In this document: piece by piece, positions 30,947 through 40,366 of the stretch
Position numbering within the stretch: the first letter of the stretch is position 1
Layout: each line of letters starts with the position of its first letter
Virus record (IMG/VR): IMGVR_UViG_3300048833_000282
Span: 1-42,355 of that record
Length of the DNA: 42,355 nt
DNA from: a virus
Strand: one strand, 5' to 3'
Made by a program: the position numbers and the translations under genes
The notes under the pieces: generated by a model
What the model saw: only the letters and a program-made list of their open reading frames with translations
Database searches by the model: none
Told to the model about the DNA's origin: nothing

Positions 30947-31237
30947 GTGGCCACTGAAACCCCTTTTGAAGACGGCGGCGCGCCCCATTGGTTCGACTTC
31001 GCGCGCCACCTTGTCACCCCGGCCGGGATCGTCCGCAGGTCTGACCAGGCGCTGCTGGCCGAGGACGGCGAGCCCGCCAGCCTCGCGCTGCGCGCGGCCG
31101 AGGCGCATGCCGCGAAGGCGGCCGAGCAAGCGGCGGCCGAAGCCGAGCTCGCGGAAAAGGCGGCCCGCGCGGCCGAGAAAGCGGCTGCGAAGGAAGCCAA
31201 GACCCTGAAGACGGAGGCCGGCGATGGCGATCAGTGA
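30947..31237 (+). CDS. Small Ala-rich tail-region protein
   Basis: 96 aa, GAGGAG before the GTG. N-terminus PHWFDFARHLVTPAGIVR, then an alanine/glutamate-rich helix (residues 50-90). Frequently sits just before the tail tube gene in this phage group. Overlaps the next gene by 14 bp. Function unknown. Confidence 0.7.
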   Translation: MATETPFEDGGAPHWFDFARHLVTPAGIVRRSDQALLAEDGEPASLALRAAEAHAAKAAEQAAAEAELAEKAARAAEKAAAKEAKTLKTEAGDGDQ

Positions 31238-32186
31238 TCTTTCCCTCATGCTCGCCAAGACCGAGGCGAGCTATGCCACCTGGGCGGCGCCGGCACCCGC
31301 TACCGACGCCTCGGTGATCTTCGGCTACACCATGACGCCGATCGAGGGCGAGGACGTGCGCCGGCAGATCGAGCGCGGCTTTCATGGCGCCAATCCCAGC
31401 TTCCGCACCGCAAAGCGCCAGCGCCACCGCTTCAGCCAGGAACTGACCGGGGCCGGGACGGTCGATGGCGTGGCGCACTGGGCGAAGTTCACGCGCGGCT
31501 GCCAGTTCGGCGCAGCCGTGCCGGTCGCTGCCACCGAGTGCGGCTATCCGCTGATCGGGGTGGGTGACGGCGGCTCTCTCAGCCTGGCCGGGAACAAGGG
31601 CAACGCCTTCGATCTGCGGGGCAAGGGCGCCCGCGGCAACATGACGATCAGCCTGGTCGAAAAGCAGCTGGCGTCGATCGGCTGGGATTTCATGGCGCTC
31701 CACCAGGACGACGCCAACATCATCACGCCCAGCAGCCCGGCCGGCGTCGTGCTGCCGGTCTATCCGCCGCCTGTCGAAGTGTCGCTGATCAACACCGTCG
31801 TGCAGCTGTTCGGCATCACGCTCGGCGTTCGCAGCTTCGAGCTGGATATGGGCAACAAGACGGAGTTCTACTCGACGACGGCCACGCGCCAGATCGTGTT
31901 CGGCAAGGATGACAGCGGCTCGGCCCGTTCGCCCCGCGCACGCGTGGTGTTTGAGCTGCCTGACCTCGCCGTCCGCAACTTCTTCACCGATATCGGAAGC
32001 GGCACAGGCGGCAACTTCAGCCTCACGCACGGCACCCAGGCAGGCAACATCGTCTCGATGAGCAGCTCGAACGCTATCCTCGAAAATGGCGAATTCACGG
32101 TCGAGGCCAACCGCCTCTTCCTGTCCGGCGATCTCGCCTTCGTCTCTACCGCCGCCGGCAACGATTTCACCCTGAAGACCATGTAG
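31224..32186 (+). CDS. Tail tube protein (siphovirus type)
   Basis: 320 aa. FGYTMTPIEGEDVRRQIERG, KRQRHRFSQELTGAGTVDGV, and LVEKQLASIGWDFMALH followed by a C-terminal beta domain (FSLTHGTQAGNIVSMSSSNA; FTVEANRLFLSGD) match major tail proteins of B3/D3112-like phages. No sheath gene accompanies it, so the tail should be long and non-contractile. Followed by a hairpin and a strong AAGGAGG for the next gene. Confidence 0.85.
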   Translation: MAISDLSLMLAKTEASYATWAAPAPATDASVIFGYTMTPIEGEDVRRQIERGFHGANPSFRTAKRQRHRFSQELTGAGTVDGVAHWAKFTRGCQFGAAVPVAATECGYPLIGVGDGGSLSLAGNKGNAFDLRGKGARGNMTISLVEKQLASIGWDFMALHQDDANIITPSSPAGVVLPVYPPPVEVSLINTVVQLFGITLGVRSFELDMGNKTEFYSTTATRQIVFGKDDSGSARSPRARVVFELPDLAVRNFFTDIGSGTGGNFSLTHGTQAGNIVSMSSSNAILENGEFTVEANRLFLSGDLAFVSTAAGNDFTLKTM

Positions 32187-32187
32187 C

Positions 32188-32206
32188 GCCGCGCACCTTG
32201 CGCGGC
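32188..32206 (+). other. Hairpin after the tail tube gene
   Basis: Perfect stem GCCGCGC-ACCTT-GCGCGGC without a U-run, directly after the stop at 32186 and before AAGGAGG. Probably protects the 3' end of abundant tube mRNA or partly terminates transcription. Confidence 0.5.
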
Positions 32207-32225
32207 TGCCACCAAGGAGGATTCC

Positions 32226-32642
32226 ATGTTCAAGATCGTGAAGGAGCCGGTCGCGCTGTGGCCGGTGAAGTGGGCCGGTGTGGCCGAGGACGGCTCAGTG
32301 ATCGAGCAGTCGATCGAGATGAAGCTGGCCCGGGTCGGCCGGAAAGAGTTCAACCGCATCTTCGCGTCCGACGAGGAGGTGAGCCCCGAGCAGGAGCTCG
32401 ATAACGTCGTGCGCCTGGTGAAGGGCTGGGAACCGTTCAAGCTGGACGACGAGGTGCTGTCGCACTCCCGCGAGAGCATCGCCGAGCTGCTCGATCTGGC
32501 CGGGTTCGCCCAGGGCTTCACGCTGTCGTACATCGCCTACTGGTCCGGGCGTCGGGAAAAAAACTCCGGGCCGTCGCCCGCTGGGCAAGCGGCGGCGGCG
32601 CCCCGGACAGGCGTAGCGGCGGCGGCTTCCGAGAGCGCGTAA
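32226..32642 (+). CDS. Tail assembly chaperone (G-like)
   Basis: 138 aa in frame 0. MKLARVGRKEFNRIFASDEE and LDNVVRLVKGWEPFKLDDEV, ESIAELLDLAGFAQGF, then IAYWSGRREKNS. Binds the tape measure during tail assembly. AAGGAGG lies 5 bp before the ATG. After the slippery site (32558-32564) frame 0 adds a short alanine/proline-rich end; frame -1 yields the longer GT product. Confidence 0.85.
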   Translation: MFKIVKEPVALWPVKWAGVAEDGSVIEQSIEMKLARVGRKEFNRIFASDEEVSPEQELDNVVRLVKGWEPFKLDDEVLSHSRESIAELLDLAGFAQGFTLSYIAYWSGRREKNSGPSPAGQAAAAPRTGVAAAASESA

Positions 32643-32959
32643 GGGCGGCCTTGCAGTCCGCCGGCGCCAGCCCTGAGAACATCGAGCGCGAGCTAGCCAA
32701 GCTGCCCGCGGACGATCCTGAAGACATGCTCGAAATCGGCGTGGAGGATGAAGGCCCGGCCATCATCCTGTTCTTGGGGCTCGCTACCCAGTGGAAGACG
32801 GCAGGTATGGCCGGCTTCAAGACGGGGCTGGACTATGGCGCCGTTAAGGGAACGGCCGCCAACCTGGGCGTGGCCATGTCTCCGCCCGTGTTCTGCGATC
32901 TGCAGTTGATGGAGGCCGAGGCGCTGAAGGTGCAGGCCGAACGGATGGCCGCCCGATGA
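32226..32959 (+). CDS. GT-like chaperone made by -1 frameshift
   Basis: Predicted 244-aa fusion: 113 codons of the chaperone to AAC at 32562-32564, then the -1 frame from CTC at 32564, open without stop through to 32959. The added 131 residues include GGGFRERVRAALQSAGASPE, ELAKLPADDPEDMLEIG, and LATQWKTAGMAGFKTGLDYG. This mirrors lambda G and GT. A separate start at TTG 32651 is less likely. Confidence 0.75.
32558..32564 (+). other. Slippery heptamer A AAA AAC
   Basis: In frame 0 the codons are GAA AAA AAC, giving the canonical -1 slip sequence. GC-rich hairpins follow at once (CCGCT/AGCGG near 32580). The -1 frame is open and enters the downstream tail ORF. Confidence 0.75.
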
Positions 32960-35883
32960 CGGTGCAGCTGAACGTCGAGAGCCGGGTTGATATCAAGCCC
33001 GGCTCGTCCGAACAGACGCTGAAGAAGCTCGGCGGCGAGAGCAGGAACTTCGGCACCGCCATGCGCGAGGCGGCGGCCGAGGCGAAAGCGGCGGGCGGAT
33101 CGATCAGCCAGTCGGTGCAGGCCGTCACCCGCGAGGTGCAGGAAGCTGGCCGCCGCCAGGTGAACGACGCGCGGGCGGCAGCCCAATCGAAGCGCGGTGT
33201 AGAGCGCCAGGCCGCGAACGAGCGGCTGGAAGAAATCCGGCGCGCAGCCCAGCAAGAGATCGAGGCGGCGCGGGTTGCGGCCAATGCAGTCATCGCGGAG
33301 GCGCAGCGCAAGGCGGCGGCCGAGCGGCAGGCGGCCGAAGCCATCCGCAAGGCGCAGGTCGGCCAGCGCATGGGCATGGCCCAAATGGGCATGCAGGCGA
33401 ACGACGTCGCCACCCAGCTCGCCTCTGGCACAGACGCTGCCATCGTCTTTGCGCAGCAGGCAAACCAGGTCGGCTACGCAATGACCATGATGGGCGGTGC
33501 GGCCGGGCGGGTGGGCGCGATCTTCGCCGGGCCGTGGGGGGCGGCGATCACGGCGGCCGTCATGGGCCTGTCCATTCTCAGCCGCAATGCGGGCGAGGCG
33601 GGCGGCATGGCCGACTACCTTTCCGACCGCTTTGGCGAGGCCGGAGAGCGCGTGGCGGTCGCCTTCGTCGACCCGGTGAATGACGCGATCGATTCGATCA
33701 GCGATCTGATGGACCGTCTCGGCGGCCGTCTTGTGGACGGGATCATCAACGATCTCGATCTCGCGGCCCGCGCCCTTGCCTGGTTCAAGGGGCAGGTCGA
33801 CGCGCTGATTCCAGCGGCTGGCCAGTCGGCGATCAGCCGTGGCCTGAAAGCAGCGCTGAATCCGCTCGGAAACCTGATCGACCAAGGCCGAAATGCTGCG
33901 GGCTGGAACGGGCCCGAGCGCGATCGGGCGGCGGAGCGCGAGGCGCGGCGCGTCGACCGGGCCTTCGCCGCAACGGCGCCATCCCACCAGTTCAATGTTT
34001 CAACCGGCTTCGACCCCTTCGATAAGGACAAGCTCCGCGATTTTGGCCGGGCCGTGCAGGAGGAGGTGCGCACGGGTGAGCGCGAGGCGAAGAAGCTGGC
34101 CGACGCCGCCGCCCGCGAAGCCAAACGCGCCGCCGATGCGGCGACCCGCGAAGCGAAGCGCGTGGCCGAGGCGCACGCGAAATTTCTGGATCAGATGGAG
34201 CTGGCGGCCGCAAAAGCCACCAGCACGGATCTGTTCAAGCCCGGCCTGGTGGATGACCACTTCAAGAAGCAGGAGCAGGCGCGCAAGAACGATGAGCTTT
34301 CACGCGTCGTCGGCGAGGCGGACAATCGGCGTGCGAGCGCGAAGGAAGAGGCGAAGGTAAAGGCCGACGCCTTCAACAAGGCCATGCTCGGCTATGCGAC
34401 CACGATAGGTGACGCCATCGGCAACGAGGCCGGCCGGTCGGCCGCCAGCGTCGTCGGCGCGCTGATCAGTGGCGATGCGGGCCGGCTGCGCGGGCCCGGC
34501 GGCAACGTGGCGCGCGGCCTGCTGGATATCGCCGGCACGAAAGAGATCAAGGAAGCCTTCCGGCCGCTCGTCGCGCAGATGAAGACGGTGTTTGGCGATC
34601 AGCCCTTCGGCAAGGAGTTGGGCAAGGCCTTCGAGGCGGCCGGGTTCGGTGCCGGCGTCGCCGCGCTGATCGGCAAGGGCTCGAAGGAAGAAAGCATCGG
34701 CGGCGCCATTGGCGCCATGGGCGGGCAGGCGCTTGGCAATGCCATCGCCGGCCCGCTTGGCGGCGCGATCGGCAAGATCGCCGGCTCCATCATCGGAACG
34801 GCCATCGGCGGGCTGTTCGTGAAGCCGAAAACCGGCTCTGTCACCATCACGGGCTCGGGTGGCGAAATCGGCGTGTCGGATGCCGTCGGCACGGGCGGCT
34901 CGCAGAAGAAGAACGCCACGGCTGCCGGCAACAGCCTGTCCGATGCCTTGCGCCAGTTCGCCGAGCAGATTGGCGGCACCATCGGGGATTTCTCGGTCTC
35001 GATTGGCCAGTCCGGCAAGAACTGGCGGGTGGATACGTCCGGCGCCGGGCGGACCAACAAGAAGAACGCGGGCGTGCTGGCCTTCGGCGAGGATGCGGAA
35101 GCCGCCTATGCGGCCGCCCTGGCCGACGCGATCCGGGATGGCGCCATCGGCGGCGTTTCGCCCCGCGTCCAGGCCGCCATCCAGCGTTATGCCGACGATG
35201 TGAACCGGGCGCTGTCCGAAGCGATCAAGGTGCAGAACCTCGAAAACTGGCTGGCGGATCGCAAAGACCCGTTCGCGGCGGCCTTCCGCGAATTCGAGCG
35301 CCAGGCGGCCGAGCGCGTGCGCGTGGCGCGGCAGTACGGCTTTGACGTGCTGGAGATCGAGAAGGCGAACGCCGAAGAGCGCGCCAAGCTGATCAAGGAA
35401 CAGACGGAAGCATCGCTCGCGTCCGTCCGCCAGCTGCTGGACGATATCCGCTTCGGCAGCCGCGCCGAAGGCTCCATTTCTGACCGGCTGACCGCGCTCG
35501 GCTCAGAGCGCAGCCGCCTGCAGGGTTTGGTGGACGGCGGCGACGTCACCCAAATCGACGCGCTTGCGGCCGTGCTGCAACAGCAGCTGGATCTGCAGAA
35601 GGAAGCCTATGGTTCGACCGGCCAATACGCCTCCGGCCGAAGCGAGACGATCACGACGCTCGAGCAGCTGATCAAGCAGACGGAGGATCGGGTCGCCGCC
35701 GCCAGCTCGGCCGCGCAGAACCTTACCAACGACAAGCTCACGGAGCTGAACGGTACGGCCGACGAGCAGATGACCGAAATGCAGCGCCAGACCGCCGCTC
35801 TCAACCAGATCATCGCCCAGCTGGCGAATTCGGGCGGCAGCGGCGGCGGGCTGATCGGCGCCTTTGCGCGGTTCGCGGTATGA
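32956..35883 (+). CDS. Tape measure protein
   Basis: 975 aa. N-terminal coiled coil (residues 60-135, rich in A, E, Q, R), a hydrophobic section (about 173-205, GGAAGRVGAIFAGPWGAAIT), more coiled coil (350-480), and a second Gly/Ala hydrophobic section (about 570-618, GGAIGAMGGQALGNAIAGPL). It sets tail length and probably takes part in DNA delivery through the cell envelope. At about 1.5 angstrom per residue it predicts a tail near 145 nm. Confidence 0.9.
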   Translation: MTVQLNVESRVDIKPGSSEQTLKKLGGESRNFGTAMREAAAEAKAAGGSISQSVQAVTREVQEAGRRQVNDARAAAQSKRGVERQAANERLEEIRRAAQQEIEAARVAANAVIAEAQRKAAAERQAAEAIRKAQVGQRMGMAQMGMQANDVATQLASGTDAAIVFAQQANQVGYAMTMMGGAAGRVGAIFAGPWGAAITAAVMGLSILSRNAGEAGGMADYLSDRFGEAGERVAVAFVDPVNDAIDSISDLMDRLGGRLVDGIINDLDLAARALAWFKGQVDALIPAAGQSAISRGLKAALNPLGNLIDQGRNAAGWNGPERDRAAEREARRVDRAFAATAPSHQFNVSTGFDPFDKDKLRDFGRAVQEEVRTGEREAKKLADAAAREAKRAADAATREAKRVAEAHAKFLDQMELAAAKATSTDLFKPGLVDDHFKKQEQARKNDELSRVVGEADNRRASAKEEAKVKADAFNKAMLGYATTIGDAIGNEAGRSAASVVGALISGDAGRLRGPGGNVARGLLDIAGTKEIKEAFRPLVAQMKTVFGDQPFGKELGKAFEAAGFGAGVAALIGKGSKEESIGGAIGAMGGQALGNAIAGPLGGAIGKIAGSIIGTAIGGLFVKPKTGSVTITGSGGEIGVSDAVGTGGSQKKNATAAGNSLSDALRQFAEQIGGTIGDFSVSIGQSGKNWRVDTSGAGRTNKKNAGVLAFGEDAEAAYAAALADAIRDGAIGGVSPRVQAAIQRYADDVNRALSEAIKVQNLENWLADRKDPFAAAFREFERQAAERVRVARQYGFDVLEIEKANAEERAKLIKEQTEASLASVRQLLDDIRFGSRAEGSISDRLTALGSERSRLQGLVDGGDVTQIDALAAVLQQQLDLQKEAYGSTGQYASGRSETITTLEQLIKQTEDRVAAASSAAQNLTNDKLTELNGTADEQMTEMQRQTAALNQIIAQLANSGGSGGGLIGAFARFAV

Positions 35884-38546
35884 GCATCGTCACCCTCATT
35901 GAGCTGCGGCCGCGCGGCGCGGGCGATGCCGTGACGCAGGTCATTCGCCTCGTCCACAACGCGCGGGCGTCCGGCCGATTCCTTGGCCAGCAGTGGTTGC
36001 CGGGGCATGTAGCGAGACTGCCGGACTTCGAGTTGGATCTGGGATTCGACGGCGAGAAGTTCGGCCAGGGCGCAACGCCGCAGGTCGGTCAGCTTGTCCT
36101 GGTCGTGCCGATCAGCAGCAGCTGGGCGTCGCTCGCGTGGAAGGGCGCGGAAGTCACTCTCCGCACCGCGCCATGGCCGACCTATCATGTGGACCCGGCA
36201 GACGGCGCGTTCGGGGCGGCCGTCAACTATCGCGTCGAGGATGTCAGCTGCTCGGCCGACGGGCGCATGACGCTTACGTTGATCGACCTCGGCCGAGCGC
36301 TCCGCAACTCGGCCCAGCCGGCGAAATTTGGTTCGAGCGCAGATCCGCTTCTGGATGGCGTCGGCGCAATAGATCATCGCGGAAAAGTCGTACCGATCGG
36401 ATACGGCCGGCTGTATGGCGTGCCGGCACTGCTCGTCGACCGCGTCTACAACATCTATCTGCTGATCGCGCGACCGACGAGCGTGTTTCATGGGATCTAT
36501 GACGGCGGCGCAGACTGGGCGCCCGGCATTGTCCGCGCCGATCTGGCGGCTCTCCGGGCCAACACGCCTGCCGACGGCGCGGTCGATGTGTGCGGCAATG
36601 CCGGCGGCCTCACGCTGATCCGCCCCTGGACGACGCCGACCTATGCGCTGACGGCCGATATCACCGCCAGCGGCCCGGTCACGGCGGCCAACATCGCGAC
36701 CACCATCGTTGCCGCGCGCGCCGCCGTCCCGTTCGCGGCAGGCACCGTCGCGGCCTTCAACGCGCTCCAGCCCGCCACGTGCGGGCTCTACATCAACGAT
36801 GAGCGCTCGGCCGCCACGGCGCTCGACGAGCTGATCTGTCGCCTCGGCGGTTTCTGGCGCGTCAACGACGCGGGCGCCATCGAGCTCGGCCGGCTGGACT
36901 TCGCCGCACCGGCCGTCGTCTTCGGGGCGCACCAGCTGCTGTCGATCGAGCGCAAACGGATCGTGATGCCAACGCGCAGGCGCAGCGTCGGCTATGGTCG
37001 CAACAACCGGGTGCATTCAGAGGGCGAGATCGCCGGCATCCTGCTGGCGGGCGATATCGACGGCCTGGGCGGGCTCGCCTATCTCGACAACCTGGACTGG
37101 GCGCTGGTGACTGGCGCCGGCCGGCCGGCGGACAATGCCACAGTCGGCGCGCCGGCCGGATCGAACGTTGCCGGAACGCCGGCCGCAACGCTGGTGACGA
37201 ACGCAGCCAATGCACTTGCCACGGCCAACTCGGCCGCCAGCACCATCTCCATCATTGTTTCCGACGGATATCTGGCGCGCGGCGAAAAGCCGGCGCTGAT
37301 CAAGGAGTGGACGGCGATCTACAACGAGAGCTCGGTGCTTGCCGCCCGTGCCGCGACGCTGAGCCTTTCTGGCCACGCCACCTATTCCAGCTACAGCGCT
37401 GCCTATCTGGCGCTCAGCACCTATCTCGGCGGCCTTTCGCCTGCCTACGACAACACGGCCCTGGACACGCCGATCGTCGGCGCCACCTTCCGGGGCAAGT
37501 TCACCGACTATTTCTATGCGCGGCAGTTGCTGCTGGATCTGTTCACCGCCACCACCAAGGCTGCGGCCGACGCGGCGCAGGCAACCGCCGACAACAAGAC
37601 GCGCAATGTTCATGTCGGCGTGTGGGACGATGTCGCCATCGGCTTCCCTTTCAGCATCGGCGAAGAGGTAGAGCGCTATGGTTGCAGCTGGACGGTAAAG
37701 GCTGCCCACGCGAAAACAGCCGTGAACGGCCCGCCGCTGCCGCCTGCTACCTCGAACGCGCTTTGGGCGATGCGGACGAAGGCTGGCGCGGATGGCGCGA
37801 ACGGCGTTTCAAGCTTCGCCGTGACGCCGTCGCTGGGCACCTGGACGGTGCCGTGCGATTCCGCGGGCGCCCCACTGGCCGACGCCTTCACCGGCGCCAC
37901 TGGACGCCTGCAGTGCCGCTACGCCGGCGCCGACGTTTCCGCCAGCTGCACCTTCGCCGCACAGCCGCACACGGCCGCCGCCGGCTCGATCGATGCGGCC
38001 GGCAACTACACGATCACGGACATCGGTGCGCTCGTTGGCAAGCTGGTGTTCCGGGCCACCTATGATCCGCCGGGTGCGGCGCCGGTAGAGCAGGTGGACA
38101 TCGTCATCCAGGTCGTGAAGTCGATCCGGGGCGCGGCAGCGATCGAAGTGGCCGACAACAGCATCGATCGGCCAACCAGCGCCGATCAGGTGGTCTCCGA
38201 CCCGTTGGTCATTCCGGCCGGCCCGGGCGGCAGCATCAGCATCTCTGCCACCATGGGCTTTTTCGGGACTGGCGGCGGCTCCAGCGCCAATGTGCGGATG
38301 AAGGCGCAGAAGCGCCTTGCTGGTACCAGCGACCCCTATGTGGACGTGACGGCTTATGTCACGGGCTCGATGCCCAGCGTCAAAGATGGCGAGGGTATCT
38401 GGAATGGCGGCTCGGCCGCCTATACAACCAGCGTCTCCGGGCCGGCCGCGCAGGAGTTCTGGCAGCTGCGGCTGGTGGCGAGCCCTGTGGGTGCGCTGGC
38501 GGCCGGGGGCTTCACTGGCGCCTTCAAGGTGTCGCGAGCCTCATGA
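35880..38546 (+). CDS. Central tail tip / fibre protein
   Basis: 888 aa. N-terminal 390 residues are a beta-rich tip (hub-like) domain (RLVHNARASGRFLGQQWL ... YRVEDVSCSADGRMTLTLID). About residue 406 the motif WALVTGAGRPADNATVGAPA begins a helical linker, as in many tail tip and fibre proteins, followed by small beta domains to the end (FAVTPSLGTWTVPCDSAGAP). Likely the distal tail organiser that contacts the cell. ATGA overlap with the tape measure gene. Confidence 0.75.
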   Translation: MSIVTLIELRPRGAGDAVTQVIRLVHNARASGRFLGQQWLPGHVARLPDFELDLGFDGEKFGQGATPQVGQLVLVVPISSSWASLAWKGAEVTLRTAPWPTYHVDPADGAFGAAVNYRVEDVSCSADGRMTLTLIDLGRALRNSAQPAKFGSSADPLLDGVGAIDHRGKVVPIGYGRLYGVPALLVDRVYNIYLLIARPTSVFHGIYDGGADWAPGIVRADLAALRANTPADGAVDVCGNAGGLTLIRPWTTPTYALTADITASGPVTAANIATTIVAARAAVPFAAGTVAAFNALQPATCGLYINDERSAATALDELICRLGGFWRVNDAGAIELGRLDFAAPAVVFGAHQLLSIERKRIVMPTRRRSVGYGRNNRVHSEGEIAGILLAGDIDGLGGLAYLDNLDWALVTGAGRPADNATVGAPAGSNVAGTPAATLVTNAANALATANSAASTISIIVSDGYLARGEKPALIKEWTAIYNESSVLAARAATLSLSGHATYSSYSAAYLALSTYLGGLSPAYDNTALDTPIVGATFRGKFTDYFYARQLLLDLFTATTKAAADAAQATADNKTRNVHVGVWDDVAIGFPFSIGEEVERYGCSWTVKAAHAKTAVNGPPLPPATSNALWAMRTKAGADGANGVSSFAVTPSLGTWTVPCDSAGAPLADAFTGATGRLQCRYAGADVSASCTFAAQPHTAAAGSIDAAGNYTITDIGALVGKLVFRATYDPPGAAPVEQVDIVIQVVKSIRGAAAIEVADNSIDRPTSADQVVSDPLVIPAGPGGSISISATMGFFGTGGGSSANVRMKAQKRLAGTSDPYVDVTAYVTGSMPSVKDGEGIWNGGSAAYTTSVSGPAAQEFWQLRLVASPVGALAAGGFTGAFKVSRAS

Positions 38547-39022
38547 GCTGCTGGGTTCTCTACGATGCCGCCACGGGCGAGATCGACCAGATCGTGCTGG
38601 ACGATCCGGCCGAGACGATCGCGCCGGGCATGGCGTTCGCCGCCATCGCCGACTTGCCCGATCTGTCGCGCTGGCGCTGGGATGCCGATCTGCTGGACTT
38701 CGTGCCCCAAATCGGCCCGCGCTTCCTCACCGGCCTACAGATCCTCGGACTTTATACCGCCGCACAGACGGCCCGCGCTAACCGCATGCTGACGGCCGTC
38801 TACCCGGCCGAGCATCCGTGGGCGGGGCAATATGTTGACCCGGAAGGCCTCACGCAGCGGCTGATCAACGCCACCACGGCGCTGAAAGAGCCGATCCTGA
38901 CTACCGGCTCGTTCCACGTTCAGGGCACGGCCTGGATGCGTATGATCGGCGTGATCGAAAGCGATGAGGAAGCCGCGCGTATCGCGGCCGGGATCAGCCC
39001 CGAGGAGGCCGCAGCCCTATGA
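38543..39022 (+). CDS. Tail-tip accessory protein
   Basis: 159 aa. MSCWVLYDAATGEIDQIVLD and LSRWRWDADLLDFVP look like the short beta unit found at the ends of tail-fibre-associated proteins; the second half is helical (LQILGLYTAAQTARANRML). Position after the tip protein suggests a structural or fibre-assembly role. Confidence 0.6.
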   Translation: MSCWVLYDAATGEIDQIVLDDPAETIAPGMAFAAIADLPDLSRWRWDADLLDFVPQIGPRFLTGLQILGLYTAAQTARANRMLTAVYPAEHPWAGQYVDPEGLTQRLINATTALKEPILTTGSFHVQGTAWMRMIGVIESDEEAARIAAGISPEEAAAL

Positions 39023-39381
39023 CCGCCACTGTCACCCGCGCCGAGTTCCTGAAGTCCGAGGAGCGCTTTGCCACGGCTTCGGCGCCAGCGATCGAGGTCC
39101 GATGGGGCGAGGACGCGGCCGACACCAGCCAGTCCAGCCCGCTCGCCTTCGAGCCCGACGCTGTTGCCGAATCCGCCCGCCAGCTGGCGCAGATGGGCGA
39201 CACCAGCGCCGAGGACATCGCCGTCATCACCGGCCTCTATCCGGGCCTCGAGGGCAAGACCGTTCGCCTGGCCTACGGAGGGCGTTTCGGCATGGCCGCC
39301 GAGGCCAACATGTTGGTGACCCGCGCCTCGCTCAACCGCAACGAGGGCACGACCACGCTGCAGGGGTTCGCAAAGCTGTGA
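39019..39381 (+). CDS. Tail-region protein, unknown
   Basis: 120 aa. Mixed sequence with FLKSEERFATASAPAIEVRW, and near the end LYPGLEGKTVRLAYGGRFGM. No recognised motif; overlaps both neighbours by four bases. Confidence 0.6.
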   Translation: MTATVTRAEFLKSEERFATASAPAIEVRWGEDAADTSQSSPLAFEPDAVAESARQLAQMGDTSAEDIAVITGLYPGLEGKTVRLAYGGRFGMAAEANMLVTRASLNRNEGTTTLQGFAKL

Positions 39382-40226
39382 CCTGGATCATGAAGCCCTT
39401 TCCCCTCGCCACCGCGTCGCTGATCACGGCGACACACGGCGGCACACCGGCCAATCTGGCCGATCCGCAGCCGAAGGTGGTTTGGGAGGTGGCTACGCCT
39501 GCCGGCGCATGGACCATTGCAGTCGACGTCGATCTACTAGCGGACCGGCGCCTCGATACCTTCGCCGCCCTGTTCCACAACGGCCCAGCGGGTGGACAGT
39601 GGCGCATCTATGCGCGGAGCAGCGCGGCTGGTCCGCCGGCCGCGATCTTCGGCGATGACCCGGCCGACGCGCTGTTTCCGGCCGAAGGCTGGGGCCTGCG
39701 CCCCGCCTCGGCCGACGGCGTCATCGAGGAGCGCCGCGCCCACGCGCTGAAGGTGCTGCCGGCCGCTGTCAGCCGTCGCTATCTCCGCATCTATTTCTAC
39801 TGGCCGCCGGGCGCCAGTTTGCAACCATTTCGGCTCGGCGTGCTGGCCATCGGCGAGCGGTTGGAGCCCGGCCGCGAGGCCGGCGAGCTGGGCGGCTTCG
39901 ATTGGGGCGCCGGCCGCCGGATCGACGACATGTCCGTTGTGCACCAGCTGCCGGATGGGTCGCAGGCTGCATGGCTGGGGACAAAGGTTCCTGAAGTGCA
40001 GGGCAGCTTCAAGCACCTGACGGCGGCCGAGGCAAAGAAGATGTGGGCCTTAGTGCGCGCCGCAGGCGTGACGGAGCCTCTGCTGCTTTGCGAGGCAGAC
40101 GACGGCTTGGGCGCCGCCAGCCTGGCTGACCGCCTTCACTATGGGGCTCTCACCAAGATCGATTTCTTTGCGCGGACGGCGCCCAACAAGGCCGCTTTCG
40201 ACCTTCTCCTGCGCAACTGGTTGTGA
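39378..40226 (+). CDS. Tail tip protein, unknown family
   Basis: 282 aa, GTG start overlapping the previous stop. Beta-rich: VVWEVATPAGAWTIAVDVDL, YLRIYFYWPPGASLQPFRLG, RIDDMSVVHQLPDGSQAAWL; resembles phage tip proteins that carry a discoidin-like sandwich (residues 15-150). Last gene of the tail unit before the terminator. Could bind host surface sugars. Confidence 0.65.
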   Translation: MTWIMKPFPLATASLITATHGGTPANLADPQPKVVWEVATPAGAWTIAVDVDLLADRRLDTFAALFHNGPAGGQWRIYARSSAAGPPAAIFGDDPADALFPAEGWGLRPASADGVIEERRAHALKVLPAAVSRRYLRIYFYWPPGASLQPFRLGVLAIGERLEPGREAGELGGFDWGAGRRIDDMSVVHQLPDGSQAAWLGTKVPEVQGSFKHLTAAEAKKMWALVRAAGVTEPLLLCEADDGLGAASLADRLHYGALTKIDFFARTAPNKAAFDLLLRNWL

Positions 40227-40274
40227 TTTCCGCCGCCGAAAGGCGGGGGGCAAGGGCGCGCCAACGCCCAAGCC

Positions 40275-40314
40275 GCAGGGCAGACCACCCTGCACATCGG
40301 GCGCGGCCGCGCCC
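40275..40314. repeat. Hairpin and 16-bp perfect palindrome
   Basis: GCAGGG (40275-40280) pairs with CCCTGC (40288-40293), and GGGCGCGG/CCGCGCCC (40299-40314) is a perfect 16-bp palindrome. They lie in the 140-bp gap between tail and methylase genes, ahead of the terminator. Confidence 0.6.
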
Positions 40315-40320
40315 TTCGAT

Positions 40321-40351
40321 CCCCGCGCCGCCCGAGCGGCGAGGGGGTTTT
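40321..40351 (+). terminator. Late operon terminator
   Basis: Stem CCCC-GC-GCCGC / GCGGC-GA-GGGG (40321-40331 and 40336-40346, one mismatched pair, CCGA loop) followed by GTTTT. The best rho-independent terminator in the window; ends the tail unit. Confidence 0.75.
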
Positions 40352-40366
40352 CAGCAGGTCAATCAC

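Noticed and set aside
32651-32959. Independent tail gene starting at TTG 32651
   Set aside because: No ribosome-binding site, and the frame is open back to the slippery heptamer, so a frameshift extension is the better reading.
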